From: Polymyxa betae
Taxonomy: Eukaryota; Endomyxa; Phytomyxea; Plasmodiophorida; Plasmodiophoridae
Length of the DNA: 64,000 nt
NCBI GenBank assembly: GCA_003693705.1
Contig: RBZT01000348.1
Location: 1 to 64,000 of the forward strand
Direction: 5' to 3'
Every line of letters starts with the position of its first letter. Within the stretch, counting starts at the first letter, position 1. The position numbers and the translations under genes are program-made. Below the pieces are notes generated by a model, which was not told the DNA's origin, made no database searches, and saw only the letters and a program-made list of their open reading frames with translations. This document shows positions 35,309-47,975 of the stretch, one piece after another.

Positions 35309-38300
35309 ATGACTTTGGTGACCTCACCAAGTTCTTTACATAATGCTAAAGAGCAAAAGGAGTCCAGCATCTCTAACACCAATACCATCCTTCTGCGGCT
35401 TCTGCAGCAGTTCATTCAATCAAACCGAACCATCACGTTTGCTCAGGAGGTCTTGGTCGACAATCCAGATTCCCTGTTTTTTGGTGGGACGCTCCCATCT
35501 GGTTCTCAGCCTTCGGTCTACTTATGCTTAACTGATAACTCGCTACTGCTGGTGAATATTGACCGAAACGCTTCGACCCGAACTCCTTTCTCTTCTGATT
35601 TGCGAAACCTAAAACAGATCGCCATTTCCGAACCTGACCCCAACTTACTTGCATTGACGGTAACAATTCGTTCATATAAATAACCAGCATCTAAGCGTTG
35701 TCAATCAGATTACAAAAGAATCCAGAACAGAGCAGATCCGCTTGCTTACTCGCCAAAGGAACCATGTAGTTGAAGCAATTCAGATAACAACAAGAGCTTA
35801 TCATTTGAACAAGCTTGGCCAAGTATTCAAATCCCTTGTTGAATTGTGTTATTCAGCTCCGCTTGTTTAGATCGGATCAGTTGAAGTCGTAATCCGCACG
35901 TTCACTCAGGCTAATGGCGAATCGATTCCTAGATCGCCTGCCGTCAAAACACCGTTAGTGTCGATACCCTTAAAACAACAATATTCTAAAGATGAACCCA
36001 GAGGAGCGCGTCGCTTCTATCGCGCCGGTTATTGGTTCGATGCTCCATTGCCGTTTGTCGACAAGAATGAATCTGTTCTGAATCGTCCTTTTTCAACATA
36101 TTTTCTCAGCAATGGTTTCATCTCGATTTCGAAATAAGTCGCTTCTTCGTCCTCACCTTCGTTCGACTTTAGGTGAAGGAGAAGCAGACCCAGATAGTGC
36201 TCGAATGCTAGTGCGAATTGAACCAGTTCGGCAGATATTGATGTCCAATGAACACCATTGTCATAGTGATCAAAGTCTACGATTATGGACTGAAATGTGT
36301 GCCCATACCATTGCTGTAAGGAAGTCGGGTCTGCAATTATCTGTGAAATGAAATAAGGCAGAGAAATGAGCTGACAGCTGAGGACGGTGACCAATTCCAA
36401 TACCTGTTCTTTGAAAGCACCAAAATGGACGAGAAAGGCTCAAATGAACGTGAAGGACAATGGATAGCCTACCGAATTATGGTTGCTTTGCCATCTCGCC
36501 ATATTGTTCTTATTGGAGTCAGAAGAAACTGTTAGTCCTTCCGATAGAAACTGTCTTGAATTTTCAATTCTTCTGTTCAGTTATTCCACCTCTGGCTGAT
36601 GTCTATCAAGACCTTCTCTTCGTATACATTAATGAGCGCCAGCACACGACATCACCAAATCGTGGGTTCCTTCGTTTCTGGTTTTTTGAAGCTAAATCCC
36701 TGCGCAGGAATGTTCATTGACGAAGGCTGTGGCGACATACTGATGGAAATTGTGAAATCGCTTCGTCCTGCATCGGAGGAAGAGCTCCTGCCATCCGATA
36801 AAATTCCTTTCTATAGTACTGAACTTCTTCAAGCAAGATCTGACGCATTGCTGTAATGGGTTTTGTCAACAGTTTCAGGTGACTAAATTTAAGTAGTGAT
36901 GATGTTATTACTTCTGGCTGGATACGAGCTAATCTTTCAATTAAACCTGAACTTTCTGTCCTGGGGACTAGATGGAAGCATCTACTATTCGCCTTTTGTG
37001 GAACTTTGCTGAGACTGACTCCTGATTTTGCAAATCCCATTGCGAGTGTAAAATCCGGAACCAGTGATGAACGAGAGCCGAAATGGCAAAAAATTCGCAA
37101 TTTAGGTAATGAGAATTTACTTTGATCGTATCACTCTTATAATTCCATAGCATTTGCTGATGATCCTTTATCTCTGACCAGCTGGATTGAAGAACAACTA
37201 ATGGAGCAGTTTGAAATTTCTGCAAACGTAACGCTAAATTTATCGTGATCGGCTTCGTTGATGGTATGGCTAGGAAGCAGCAACGGCTTCGATTCGAGCA
37301 CGAATTGCAGCACAATTTATGATGGCAGTTGATGGATCGGAAAACAGTCGTCTTCCCATTCCCATGTCAATTGAAGTTATTGTTGCCCTGGCATGTGAAA
37401 CAAAAGATATCGGAACCCGAGCAGTATGACAGCATTAATGCAATTTTGCAGCCTTTTTCAAGCAACAGCTAGGTTCTTAATAGAGTTTTGGATTATCTCG
37501 CCCATATGCGCGCCCCTGGAAGAATGTTTCTGCAGAACGGAAGCCTTCTTGATAAGGTCGAGGTGGTATCCGAGTTACCGCGTGAATTTAGTCCCTTTCA
37601 GATTAAAGACGAATCGTTGATAACCGATTTCATCTGTAATGAACACTGTTTGATTTCAATTCTTTCACCACCGCATCATTATCTTCAAAGGCTTATCCGT
37701 GATAGCAATTGGTCATCAGAGTAACCCTCACTCAGTATATTTCATTTCGGTATTCTCACCTGATAATAGTCTCGCGAATGCATCTTTGGCAAGTTTTTAT
37801 AAATCTCTTCTGATCAAGAACTATAATCTCGACCTCTTTCAAGTTGTTTGTCATCAAGTAATGGACCGCGTTATATCATGAAGCTCTTCTCAATACATAT
37901 TTTAGCTGAGCCTTTTAGAGATACCCAAATCATCTTGGCGCTATTGGCTCTCTATAATTGATCCATTAACTACACTTCTTGAGGTATGCCTTTGCGACTC
38001 GAGATGGAACAAGGCTTCTCAATGAGAGTGACAGCAAGGGAACATTTACGTGAAAAGGTGGTCATCTGATGCCCTCTATGGTGCAATTAGCTGTCAGGAT
38101 CTGTTGAAAGAAGTATCAGCAAATGGAAAAGGTGACTAACATCCTGAATACGATGCGCCTTCCCTCACTCAATCAATTCGCTAGTTCTGGAGATGGCTCT
38201 GGATAATCTGCTTTATAGCAACGTATACATTGTTTCGATCACTGCTCGAGCATCTGATAGTTTGCAATAGGATTCCCTATTGATGCAATCGTCTGCACGG

Positions 38301-39905
38301 CTTGTCTCAGTCCTACTTCCTTTATCTGAGAAATTTGAAGGTGAGTTGCCTTCATTCCGTTATCACCAGGCGTTTCATTCCAACGATTTCTCTACAGAGA
38401 TCTTGAAAAAAGTTGCCAACCCAATCATCAAGCTGCTTACGCCTGTTGTACGAGGTCAAAAAAGGAATCAGAATTTATGCAGGGAGGTTGCTATTCTTAT
38501 AAGGTATTGAAATTGGCATTGCTGCATTGAAAACAAATCTAAGACCTGAAAAGCACTTTGAGCACGATTGAAGATGGTCGCGGCACGTTGGTTCGTTCCC
38601 AGTTTCAAAAATGTGATGCGATTACTGTGCTGATGAACTTTCTCGAAGAACATCAGCTTTACGTTGATGTGATTGAATCTGTAAGATTTCTAATCAAGTT
38701 CTTATGATCAACCTGATAGACAAATTAGATCGGCAAAGCTATCGGGTCGCTGTTTTATCAAAGCGAAAAGTCGTTAAAAAGACAAGTCATAATACAGGGT
38801 TGGTGATTACTCTTTGCTGACGCGAACAACAGGCGATTGTACATCTCGAAACTCTCAAAACGGTTGTGATACAATCAACATCCAGACTGCATCGATCTAT
38901 CATTTTACAGATATTCACCAATATCAGTTTCCGAAGTTTCCCGGTCATACACGCACTCAGGAAAATGGGTTTCGATAAACTACTCAAAACCTATCATGAT
39001 ATAGCAACTTCCACTACCGAGAAATCGAAGTAAGCGACAGGATCATGTCCAAAGTTGTTTGTTTATTCCATTTCTAGAGAGGACCCTTTAGAAAGCTTCC
39101 AACGGATCCAAGAACTGAATGTTTTATCGATGTTGTATAGCCGAATTGCAAATTTACCAGTTATACAAATTTGCTTGTTGATAGAATGCAGCGCTGCGAT
39201 GTCTGCTTACATCAAACTACTTCCTGCGACGCTACAAGAAGCAGTCGCAACCATGATGCTTGGTATCGAAGGATGTGCATGTGAGGTTGGCAGCTTGGTT
39301 CTACCTTGGAGTTCTGTCTTTAACTAATACCAATCAGGCTGATATCAAAGTATCATTTGTGGGTTATAAAATATCGTCAAAAAAATACATTAGTACAGGA
39401 TTTGAGGACCCAGATGTAGTTCGTGACAAGATATCATCATTGCGGCCAAGAGGCGGCAGACGGGCAGCGACAAATTTGATAGGAGCCATGTTACATGCTC
39501 TTGAAGAACATGAGTGGAATGGCGATCTGAGGTTCATGGTGATCTTGGCATCTAATCCGCCATATGGTAAAAAATTCCATGACACATCAATTGACGATGT
39601 GCATCCAAACAAGAAATACGGAAAAGACAAGCTAACAGCTGATGAGGTAATAGAAGACATTCGGCTCTCTAATATAGAGATATTGATGGGTAAGAGTAGC
39701 TTCTTGTATAATAATTATTTCTCAAGCCAATTCAGAGTGCATGTCCGATACTCTGCAAATAGCAGCTGATGAATTTCGCAAGAGTCAGTTGAGCGTCAAC
39801 GTTTTCCCTGACCTCGGGTTCGATACTCCCGAAGAACGTATGCGGAATTTTTCACAGACATTGGCACAACGTATTTCTGGGGTGTTTGTTCAGCAATTCA
39901 ATTAA
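35309..39905 (+). CDS. Large protein with C-terminal vWA-like domain
   Basis: About 4.6 kb of plus-strand, intron-rich coding sequence from an ATG at 35309 to a stop at 39905. The N-terminal exon contains QEVLVDNPDSLFFGGTLPSG. The middle is largely helical with no domain recognised (for example HMRAPGRMFLQNGSLLDKVE, LVSVLLPLSEKFEGELPSF). From about 39160 there is a von Willebrand A-like domain related to those of alpha-kinase vwkA proteins: IECSAAMSAYIKLLP in place of the usual D-x-S/T-G-S-M motif, VSFVGYK, DKISSLRPRGGRRAATNLIGAM, FMVILASNPPYG. No kinase domain follows. Whether all this is one gene is not certain; parts between 36.1 and 38.9 kb could not be joined cleanly. Confidence 0.5.
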
Positions 39906-40178
39906 AATAGAGACTGGAAAGAAGCTTCGTGTTGCAAGTTATCATAGAGCATTTAGTATTATTTATAATACATACGTCATACCTACCTAAAATACCAACA
40001 TACAGCCCTGAAAGATATAAAATTGCGTGCAGTTAGCCGTATGTACCGTTGTCTAGGTACTGGAATATTTTTCCGAGGGCTGTTAAGAGATACTCACTAG
40101 ATTACAGTTGATAATCATCAATTCTTATCTGATTTCTCTTGATCTGGCTTGTATGGTCCCGTTGTTATCCATCTTAGT

Positions 40179-41442
40179 ATGAGATACATTATTGCTGTAC
40201 TCTATATCATCCACATCGTCCTGGCACATACACCTACCGTTCAACATAGTACTGCCCATGTGCCTTCTACAGCTGACCCTGGTGCCTTACAAACTGATCA
40301 CGCCGAACTACGTGATGATGACCTTCCTGACAATGCTGCCGAATCTATAGTATCTTCAGAAGAGAAACCTGCAGAAAACGTCCTGGATAGCTCAACTGAG
40401 GAGAAGAACAAGGTTTTTTCCAGCAAGCCTTCTGATGATGCAAGACAAAATCAAGATAATCAGGAAGAACATAATGCTGATGTCAATGGCGAAGGAAAGA
40501 AACATGCTGCTGACAACAACTTGCATCAAGAAGCACAGAAAGAAGATAAAGAAAAGATTCCGAAAGAGATCCAGAAAGATGCCAAAGAGAAACATGACAA
40601 AGTGGTCTTAGATGGTTCGAAGGACGATGTTGCGAAGAAGTCAGTAGATATATCAGGGACTAAAGAGGACGAAAACCCTACAGCTAAGGATATTGAGCAG
40701 AAGAATAAAGAGATACCTCAACCGCAGAGACCCAATAATGTGATTCCAGCTCCGGAAATTGGAAGATCAAGACCTGATAATCAAGCTATAAAGCAGGATA
40801 CTCATGGAAAGATTGCAGATCAGCGACCAGAAGGAGTTCAGACAACAAATACTGTAGATGATGATGATGGATCATCACCTACTGTTGTATGGTTTGTATT
40901 GTTCTCTGTCGTGATTGTCGTATCTGTAGCTGCTTATCTGCGTCGATCTGGGTTAAGGGCACCATCATCACTTGGATTTGAGCCTGTTCCAAGGCACAGC
41001 AATGCAGAGGTCATTATTGCACATTCACCTGCCGATGTATTGACGATTGTCAAACAGGAAGTTCCATTAATGACGCCGGTCGACCAGATAGTATCGGCAG
41101 CATTGCTAAACCTTCGAGTACCTGCTAGCGCTGTTGACAAATACGTCCAAGCTTTTCATAACCAACGTATCTCACGTGTTGAACAACTTGACGACTCAAC
41201 GTGGAAAAAACTGGCTCTACCAAGGTAGAAAATTCTGCCAATTATTTACTGAATAGATACTGATTATATATAGTGCCATCGAATTGGAACTTAGAAGGCG
41301 GTTCGAAGAAGCCAGCATCCAACCTCGTTCGGCTGGACTCGCATCGCATCGCGATAACGGGTCACGTTCTGGCCAAGTGGACGATATGGAATTCGACGAT
41401 TGGTCCTTCGATGACGAGGAAATTAACGATAATAATATATAA
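40179..41442 (+). CDS. Type I membrane protein with cytosolic SAM-like domain
   Basis: Two exons (40179-41224, 41274-41442; 49-bp intron) encode 404 residues. MRYIIAVLYIIHIVLAH is a signal peptide. Residues about 18-235 are a highly charged, Lys/Glu/Asp/Gln-rich, probably disordered lumenal or extracellular region. One transmembrane helix follows (VVWFVLFSVVIVVSVAAYL). The cytosolic part contains a five-helix segment split by the intron (VDKYVQAFHNQRISRVEQL, WKKLALP, then AIELELRRRFEEA) that reads like a SAM domain. The tail is acidic (DDMEFDDWSFDDEEI). No named family. The layout suggests a surface sensor or an ER adaptor that oligomerises through SAM. Confidence 0.65.
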
Positions 41443-41579
41443 ACATTATCCATCATTTCTAATCTTATTCGATCACATTGATTTATCATGTCGGAACACG
41501 CTGCCGGATGCTTCTCTTCAGCATTCCGTTGAAGCAACGGTCCACTAATACGGGATCAAAACCAAGAGATGATCTCCTA

Positions 41580-41978
41580 TCACCAACAACCATCAATATC
41601 TACTAATGCTTTATCATGAACTCTGCAGAAGAGTAACCAAGCATCTCTAAGATTATTGTCCTTGTAATCATTTAACTTTAGCAAGAAATCAAAGTTTCGC
41701 AAGATGTAAGCGGGAAGAACAGAACGATTTAACGAGTTGCTGCGGCAGCTCTCTGTCTGCAAAGCCTCCAGCAAAACTGCAGGAACAAAATTGACAGATA
41801 GCCAGTCAAAAGTGAGAATGGAAGCGCTTTGACAAGTGAACAACTCATCCCAAAATTGCTGCTGTTATGATTCAAGATCGTTAGACAGATGAGGATTGTC
41901 GCAACCGCCTCTCCTGACAAGAATGAAGCTAAAGCGTAGACACTCACAAATACTGAAAACGTCAGGGCAGTGGATCAT
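41580..41978 (-). CDS. Small hypothetical protein
   Basis: A frame from an ATG at 41978 continues in the same register to a stop at 41580, broken by one TAA near 41882. A GT-AG intron of about 59 bp (donor GTCAGG, branch-like CTAAC, acceptor AACAG) would remove it and keep the frame. The second exon (QFWDELFTCQSASILTFDWL, SVLPAYILRNFDFLLKLN) looks like a real helical domain with several Leu and Phe. No family was recognised, and the first exon is weak. Confidence 0.4.
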
Positions 41979-42105
41979 GAGAGGTAAACGTTCACTGCAT
42001 TGCATAATTAATGGGATAGTTGTTAAACATTAGTAGATAGTAGTATGAACAGTAGCTCTATACGTTCAAAAGCTGTATCAAACAGATACAGAATCTTGCA
42101 TAGCC

Positions 42106-42822
42106 TTAGCTAAATTTTGGTAACAGCTGTGAGAAGGACCCATGGCCAGATTTTGATAAATGATGACGGATTGTGTTGAAAATGCCCAAAGCGCTTCCAG
42201 CTAAAACACCAGCTGCCGTTGCTGCCCTGATACCACCTAAACAATAAGGCTTACAGCACTGACAATATAACTAAGCGAAGTCTTACGTGTTGATTTATAA
42301 ATAAGACCTGTTAGTACTGCCCCTCCGATCTCGTTATATACATCAGATTTATCACGAGCGGCTTGCAAACCATTACTGAAACATGTATAAAACAGAGCTG
42401 AGCATGGTATCAGAGTCAGATTGAAAAAAAAAATAGGAAAATCTCGTACCGATCGTGCCGAAAGAGTTGGCAAAATTGGTCCCCCTTTTACCGGCTCCAT
42501 TTAACACCGCATTGACTTTAAGCTTGAAATTGGTAGCGTCCTGAGATTTTAGGCCTTGTAGAGTGCCGAAAACACCACCAATCAGTAGACCAGATCCATA
42601 CGACATTCCACAATTTAGTGTCATTTGTTGAAATAGGGAGCGTTGATGATGCTGGGGGAACAGATAATCGGGAGTGTTACGACCAGGTTGTAAGCCATAT
42701 ATGCCGAGCATTGGACCCAGCTGAGCAGCATCAATGCCAGACAAGTTTGGCAAGACTGCCGATGATTTGACCTCAGCTTCTAGGTCACTCCATTGATCAT
42801 CACTGCCCTTAGACGATGCCAT
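42106..42822 (-). CDS. TIM23: Mitochondrial inner-membrane translocase Tim23
   Basis: Three exons (42822-42450, 42397-42287, 42236-42106; introns 52 and 50 bp) encode 204 residues with consistent phases. Residues 1-75 are hydrophilic (MASSKGSDDQWSD start, GPMLGIYGLQPGRNTPDYLF), as in the intermembrane-space domain. The four-TM Tim17/22/23 core follows: NCGMSYGSGLLIGGVFGTLQGL, VLNGAGKRGTNFANSFGTI, DVYNEIGGAVLTGLIYKSTRGIRAA and AAGVLAGSALGIF. The KSTRG motif spans an exon junction, which confirms the splice. Tim23 forms the presequence import channel with Tim17. The N-terminus is shorter than in yeast. Confidence 0.9.
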
Positions 42823-43815
42823 GGTGCAGATACTGAATAGTGAGTGTAATGGTTCGACAATTGGCACGCAATAATGGGCAGCTGAAGGCGCGGCCTTGCC
42901 TTTGCAAAATATGCGTCACTGAATCCAGAAAAAAACGCGTTGTGTTACATAGGTATGAAACTCGGGGCATTTTCTGTTTATGAAGCGTTCGATATAGCAT
43001 GAAAGGTGTATTTATACACCATATGCTACCTCTGAAGCACACTATAATGAACATTCGCTATTGCAATTATTAGAAGTCTGGCCATAATCGGAACCAGCGT
43101 AGTAAAGTATTGCAGTTCAGTAGTGTCTCGATAAGCCATTTTTGCTCCGAAAACTCAACGATATGAATGAACAATACAGTAGTAATATACATTGTTCATT
43201 GCTAAACATATTCGGTCATGTTGTATCATGTCAGGGCTCTGTGCATGGTTCGACCCTACGATTGATGATAGTTGCAAATGGGAAAAATCGGTCCCATGGT
43301 ATTAATGATAGAACGACGTATGTCAGCATATGTGAAACTTTCATTTTCAACTCACAGACAAGCAAGTTCTTTCAGAGAAACTCGACCCTTTTGCTTTTTC
43401 ATGCGAAATCTGGACCAATTGGATGATAATTCTCTCATTATCAGCTGCTGTTCATATCGGTCATGAACTCTGCAACCAGCAACTCACCAAATACGACCGC
43501 TTCAAAGTAGGTTCATCCACGGTCTGCATTCTGCTAGCCTGCATCAAACCTATATTTGACAGAGAGCGGGTCAGAGCTGGGACCAGTACTACCCAGCGGG
43601 TCGACGTGTGCGTGTTGCTGTCTGTCTGTGTAGCATCTGTATGTGGTAATGTAAGACGATGTGATGGTGACACGTGGCTGTTGTGTAGTATATCAGTGTC
43701 AGCTGTGTGATAGTATCATGATTATACAGTATAATAACAGAGAGAGGGGGGAGAGACACATCGATCTTCTTCGGTTTCTTATATAGTCATTCTTTCTAGA
43801 CATCTCATCTTCACT
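42823..43815. other. Intergenic region, about 1 kb
   Basis: No gene recognised. 43575-43690 is GT/TG-rich (repeated TGTCTGT and GTGTG motifs), and 43735-43755 is a GA-rich tract just before the next start codon. The Tim23 promoter and the promoter of the following plus-strand gene should be here. A GGTTCGACCC string at about 43249 resembles a tRNA B-box, but no cloverleaf was found around it. Confidence 0.4.
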
Positions 43816-44418
43816 ATGAAATATATTCCATCTGTATTAGACCTGCTGCCTCTCTCCAGCAGCTTCCATCTCATACCTGGGTCCCAGTATATCTTCCATC
43901 TAGAGCGTTGTCTATTGGAAGGTCTGTTTCGCTGGGCCCAAATCCCTACTGAGAAGCAACCTGCTAAGCTCAGTACGCCCAAGAAGAATCTCAGACGTTT
44001 GGAGACAGCAGCCAGAGATCTACAAGGTCTGCTTGGTGGTGACGACCTGAAAGGTCTATCAAGCGCAGAGACAATCGCGGCTGTGAAAAAGAAAATAGCC
44101 GATATAGAGTCTGTTTTAGTTGATGAAAGAGATCAACGGTCTACAGTAGAGAATCGAATGAACGAATTGGAGCCAATTGAAGGGGATTTCCAAAGGAATG
44201 CTCAACAGATCAAAACTCTAGAAGAGCGTTTACTGGCTTGTCATCAGCAGTTAGAAAACCTAAAAGCTGTTCGCCGAAGGACTCAAATACTGAATCAGCT
44301 CAAGAAAGCAATTAGTAAAATGGGTAAAGTCAGGATGTCGACAGGTGCGCCAAAAGACGAGATTGATGATGCACAACACAGTAATGGGAAAGATCAAGAG
44401 ACTGACTCTGTCCAATAA
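43816..44418 (+). CDS. Coiled-coil protein, unknown function
   Basis: A single open frame of 200 residues from an ATG at 43816. The first 45 residues are hydrophobic or aromatic (MKYIPSVLDLLPLSSSFH), then a Pro/Lys linker, and residues about 55-180 form a long heptad-rich coiled coil (ETAARDLQGLLGG, AAVKKKIADIESVL, NAQQIKTLEERLLACHQQLE). The tail is acidic and polar. No catalytic motif or membrane segment is present. It is convergent with the next, longer coiled-coil gene on the minus strand (about 140 bp apart). Confidence 0.6.
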   Translation: MKYIPSVLDLLPLSSSFHLIPGSQYIFHLERCLLEGLFRWAQIPTEKQPAKLSTPKKNLRRLETAARDLQGLLGGDDLKGLSSAETIAAVKKKIADIESVLVDERDQRSTVENRMNELEPIEGDFQRNAQQIKTLEERLLACHQQLENLKAVRRRTQILNQLKKAISKMGKVRMSTGAPKDEIDDAQHSNGKDQETDSVQ

Positions 44419-44559
44419 TAATGTTGACTACATATATGACAGAACACTTGAATAAAGATATAGTCGTGTAAACATTATCATTAACGATATACATAGTAGT
44501 ATTCTCATAGATTAAATAGGGAACAAATGTACAATGTTGAAAGCTTCACAGATGACAAG

Positions 44560-47530
44560 TTATTCATCTACTAATTGACCTGGAAGCTCAGCCCTGTCCT
44601 TGATGTCAGTGAAGTCAGATCTGGGCTGCCGCTCTGGACTAACAGATGATGGACGATCATCACAACATTCCTCATTAACCTCCTGTGATGACAGATTCGA
44701 ATCTTCTTGAATGGGTAAAGTACGTAATATCACATCTTTCTCCAAGTTCAGTACATCAATATTCGACTGAATCTTATCAGCTTCATCAAAATCGTCACTA
44801 CCAATAGCCTATGATATTCCATTTTAAAATTCCAGTCCAACATGAGCCTATCTGAGATAACCTTATCTAGCTGTTGCTCAAGCGAATCGATAGCGATATT
44901 GATGTCCGTTAACCGCTGTGATGGTGACACTTCAGGGGCCTGATCGCCATTTGATATGGCATGGCTAGGTGATGTCCTTGATGATTGTTGTGGAGATGAA
45001 CAAGCAGATGGAGACGGATTTTGATGAAGCTCTGAACAAGCAGAAGGAGACGGAGATCGATGAAGCTCTGAACAAGCAGAAGGAGACGGAGATCGACGAA
45101 GCTCTGGAGAGCGAACAGGAGAATTTGTCGGGGAATCGATTGTAAAACTGGAAATTGCCCATCCATGCTTTTCACTTAGAATCTCAGCTGAACTGGTTAG
45201 TTTGCATATTAGAGCTTTGATTAAAGCCAGCTGTAATCAGAAATTAAGCAGCGAAATTGGGATGAACAGCGATAGAACAGACCTCATCGTTATCAGCTCC
45301 GTCCTCAATCGACTTCAGTGACGATAATTGTTTACAAAGGTGCTCAAAGTCCAGGCGATCCAGTTCGAGCTCGGCAGACTCAAAATGTAGCCGAGCTTCA
45401 CGTAGAGGAGCCTCATGGCCCATGATAGATTGACTGACAGCATGGAGATCCTTCCTGCATCATTGTTAACGATATTGACCAACAGATCCAGACTAAACTG
45501 TAATACTTGAGCTTATCAATTAGTTCTATTGAATCGGCTCTTAAAGAAGTCAACTGCTTCAGTTGTTTCGCTAAACTGCCTGCTGATTTAAAATCTCGTG
45601 ACGAGACAGCATTGGCTTTGTTTACTTCAAGCTCAGGAACTTGCTGGTCAATCTCTTCTAACAGCGATTCTTGCTTTTTGATAGATTCTTCTAAACTGAC
45701 CTATTTAAGTAGATTAAAAAGAGAAATCTAAACAGGTTTAAGCTCACTTTTTGTTTCGATAACAAGCCTGATTTCCTGTCTTGTTCAGCTAATCGAAGTT
45801 GTGCTTGTGAGAGAGCCTGCTCACAGTCCCGCCTTCTCTCATGAAGTTCAGCATACAGATTTCCACTCTGCATAATCTTCTCCATCTGCCGTTTTCGTGC
45901 CGTAACAATCTCATCAACAGATGTAGCCAATTCTGTACTGGATTGCATTAATGCATCAATCATATCCCTCTCTGAATTTAACTCCATCTCTGTTTGTCGA
46001 AGCTCGTCCTGATCCTTTAAAATATCGGCTCGATCAGCTTCAATACGCAATCGCTGATTCTCGATCCTAAATGAGCTTTGGAACACATTCATCTATCATT
46101 ACGTTAATAGTTACCTCATAAGCTGCCTATCAAAAGCAGCACCAGCTTGAGAGATCTTCTGATCGACCTCAGATAGCGCCTCTCGAAGTCGGGCTTGTTC
46201 CTCTTCTTTTAAACGAATTTGTTCCCTCAGACGAACTAACTCCTCATCAATCGACTATAACAACAAAACACAGTCAAATGCAGATGGAATCCCATGCTAA
46301 TTTCGAGACCTTTAATTCAGAGAAAGTCGAATCCTTGTCTTGCTGAACATCTTTGGTTCTTTCACTGATTGCACAACGAACTTCTTCGTCTTCATTTTGG
46401 ATTCGATCTAGCTCGGCATCAATAATTCCCAGAATTTTATCAATTCGTAACGATTCCTGCCACAATGAATCAGCACACCCATTAATGATGACAATCAACC
46501 GACCTCTTTCAAATGTTCCTGTTTATCATTTAGCTGCGACATCTTCATATCGATAGTTTCTTGAGATTCTGTACGACACGACTCTTTCAATTCAATCAGC
46601 TCACTAAATGTTGTCTCAAGAGCAGCTTGAAGCTGGTCGATCTGTTGACGACGCTGCTCAGATATCCCCATCTTCCCATCGGTAGCGATTTTAAATCGTT
46701 TTTCTATCTCCAAAATGTTGCTTTGCAACAGTTGAATTTTGCCATCCAATTCGTCAGCACGATCGTAAGCCTGAGCGGGAATTTTCAGCATATCGATCAT
46801 GTCAAGCTGAAAATCCCATCCTGTACAGTACCTCGTCTTCAACAGCTCTCGATTGAGCAATCTTTAATGCTTCCACATCTCCATTGGCTTCACTCAACGA
46901 TTGCAACACTTCTGTACATTGTTTTTCGAACGATGAATGAGATTCATCGAGCTGATTCATCATATTCCAATGCTGCATCATTCGTATTGATAATATGCTG
47001 GCGAATCTATTCAATTGAGAATGCCACTGTCCTCCAATTTCATGTTCATTAGAGATGATTTCTCGTATTTCATTCTCCTTTGATAAAGGTATAGATTCAT
47101 ATTCCACATTTGCTGGTAGAGCTGTATATTGCAGTGTAGGCTCAGATTCGAGATTCCCATTATTCAATGAATGTCCCTCTATGTGATTGAGATGTGAGCT
47201 CTGAGTTGGTACTGAGGCGCGCCTCTTGTTTATAGACTGATTGATGCCTTCTCCATTTGAACCAGATTCTGGCATCAATTCTGACTTGGCTCTTTCTAGT
47301 GGCTGTTCAGCAATAAAGGAAAACGATGACGGCGCCTGCACGAACGAGAACGCTGATTGCTGTTGAGAATCGGGTTGGTTTTCGATCTGATCTGGCTCTG
47401 GATCTGGTAATCTAGGCTTTAGATTGAGTCCTGCAAACATACTATCTATCTGTGGTGTCTGATTTGCATCTGTGTCTGAATGTGTTGATTTCGATGTTCC
47501 TGTAGAGAATACATTCCTAAAGAATGACAT
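44560..47530 (-). CDS. Long coiled-coil protein with SPSP repeats
   Basis: A multi-exon gene from an ATG at 47530 (MSFFRNVFSTGTSKSTHSD) to a stop at 44560. The first exon has a disordered Ser/Gln/Glu-rich head with SAFSFVQAPSSFSFI and a Trp-containing helix (GGQWHSQLNRFASIL). Central exons (about 45680-46860) are long heptad coiled coils, one of which holds a UVR-like YDRADELDGKIQLL. Towards the C-terminus a three-copy 12-residue repeat (RSPSPSACSELH) is followed by LTDINIAIDSLEQQLDKVI. It looks like a structural or tethering protein of Golgi, cytoskeleton or centrosome. The family was not recognised. Splice sites are approximate. Confidence 0.6.
44998..45105. repeat. Three tandem 36-bp units inside the coiled-coil gene
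   Basis: Three head-to-tail 36-bp units (44998-45033, 45034-45069, 45070-45105) begin GAACAAGCAGA. Units 2 and 3 differ at a single base, while unit 1 has a few changes. The length is a multiple of three, and on the minus strand each unit encodes RSPSPSACSELH or a variant, so copy-number change keeps the reading frame. Confidence 0.85.
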
Positions 47531-47975
47531 CACATATAGTATGATATAGTCAGACAGCAGACTATACAGACACAACACACTCTCTCATCCACCTATATAT
47601 GTAATGTTACACATACAATAACTCTCACATTGTATTGTTACATTCATATTAATAATCATACTCTCCTTATACCTGTATCATTGCTAATGCTCAGATAGCC
47701 TGGTCTGATCACAACCGATAAATTCATCGACAGCTTCTTCAAGGCAGAAAGCTTTATCAATGTGGAGGATAGACCGGGTCTGAATGATACCAGCCAACTT
47801 CATTCAAGTTCTGCAGTAAAAGCATTTCCGTTGCTGTTCTTAATAACTATGTTGCTATAAGTAACCAATCATAACAAAAAACGAGATTATATTATACAGT
47901 AGGAATGGCATTGATGTGATTTGAAATTTGTAGAAAATTGCGCTGATCATTGTTATAAGAGATTATCTCATTACA
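47531..47975. other. Divergent intergenic region
   Basis: About 445 bp of AT-rich DNA between the start of the coiled-coil gene (minus) and RAE1 (plus). No gene seen; it is expected to hold both promoters. Confidence 0.5.

Noticed and set aside
36029..36400. Minus-strand 123-codon ORF within the vWA gene
   Set aside because: The plus strand has coherent exons on both sides; the minus frame has no domain and looks like a shadow.
37426..37620. Possible separate small ORF with Trp/Cys-rich sequence
   Set aside because: It overlaps a better frame at 37488-37724 that continues the large plus-strand gene.
43190..43270. tRNA-like B-box GGTTCGACCC
   Set aside because: No matching A-box, acceptor stem or anticodon arm could be drawn around it.
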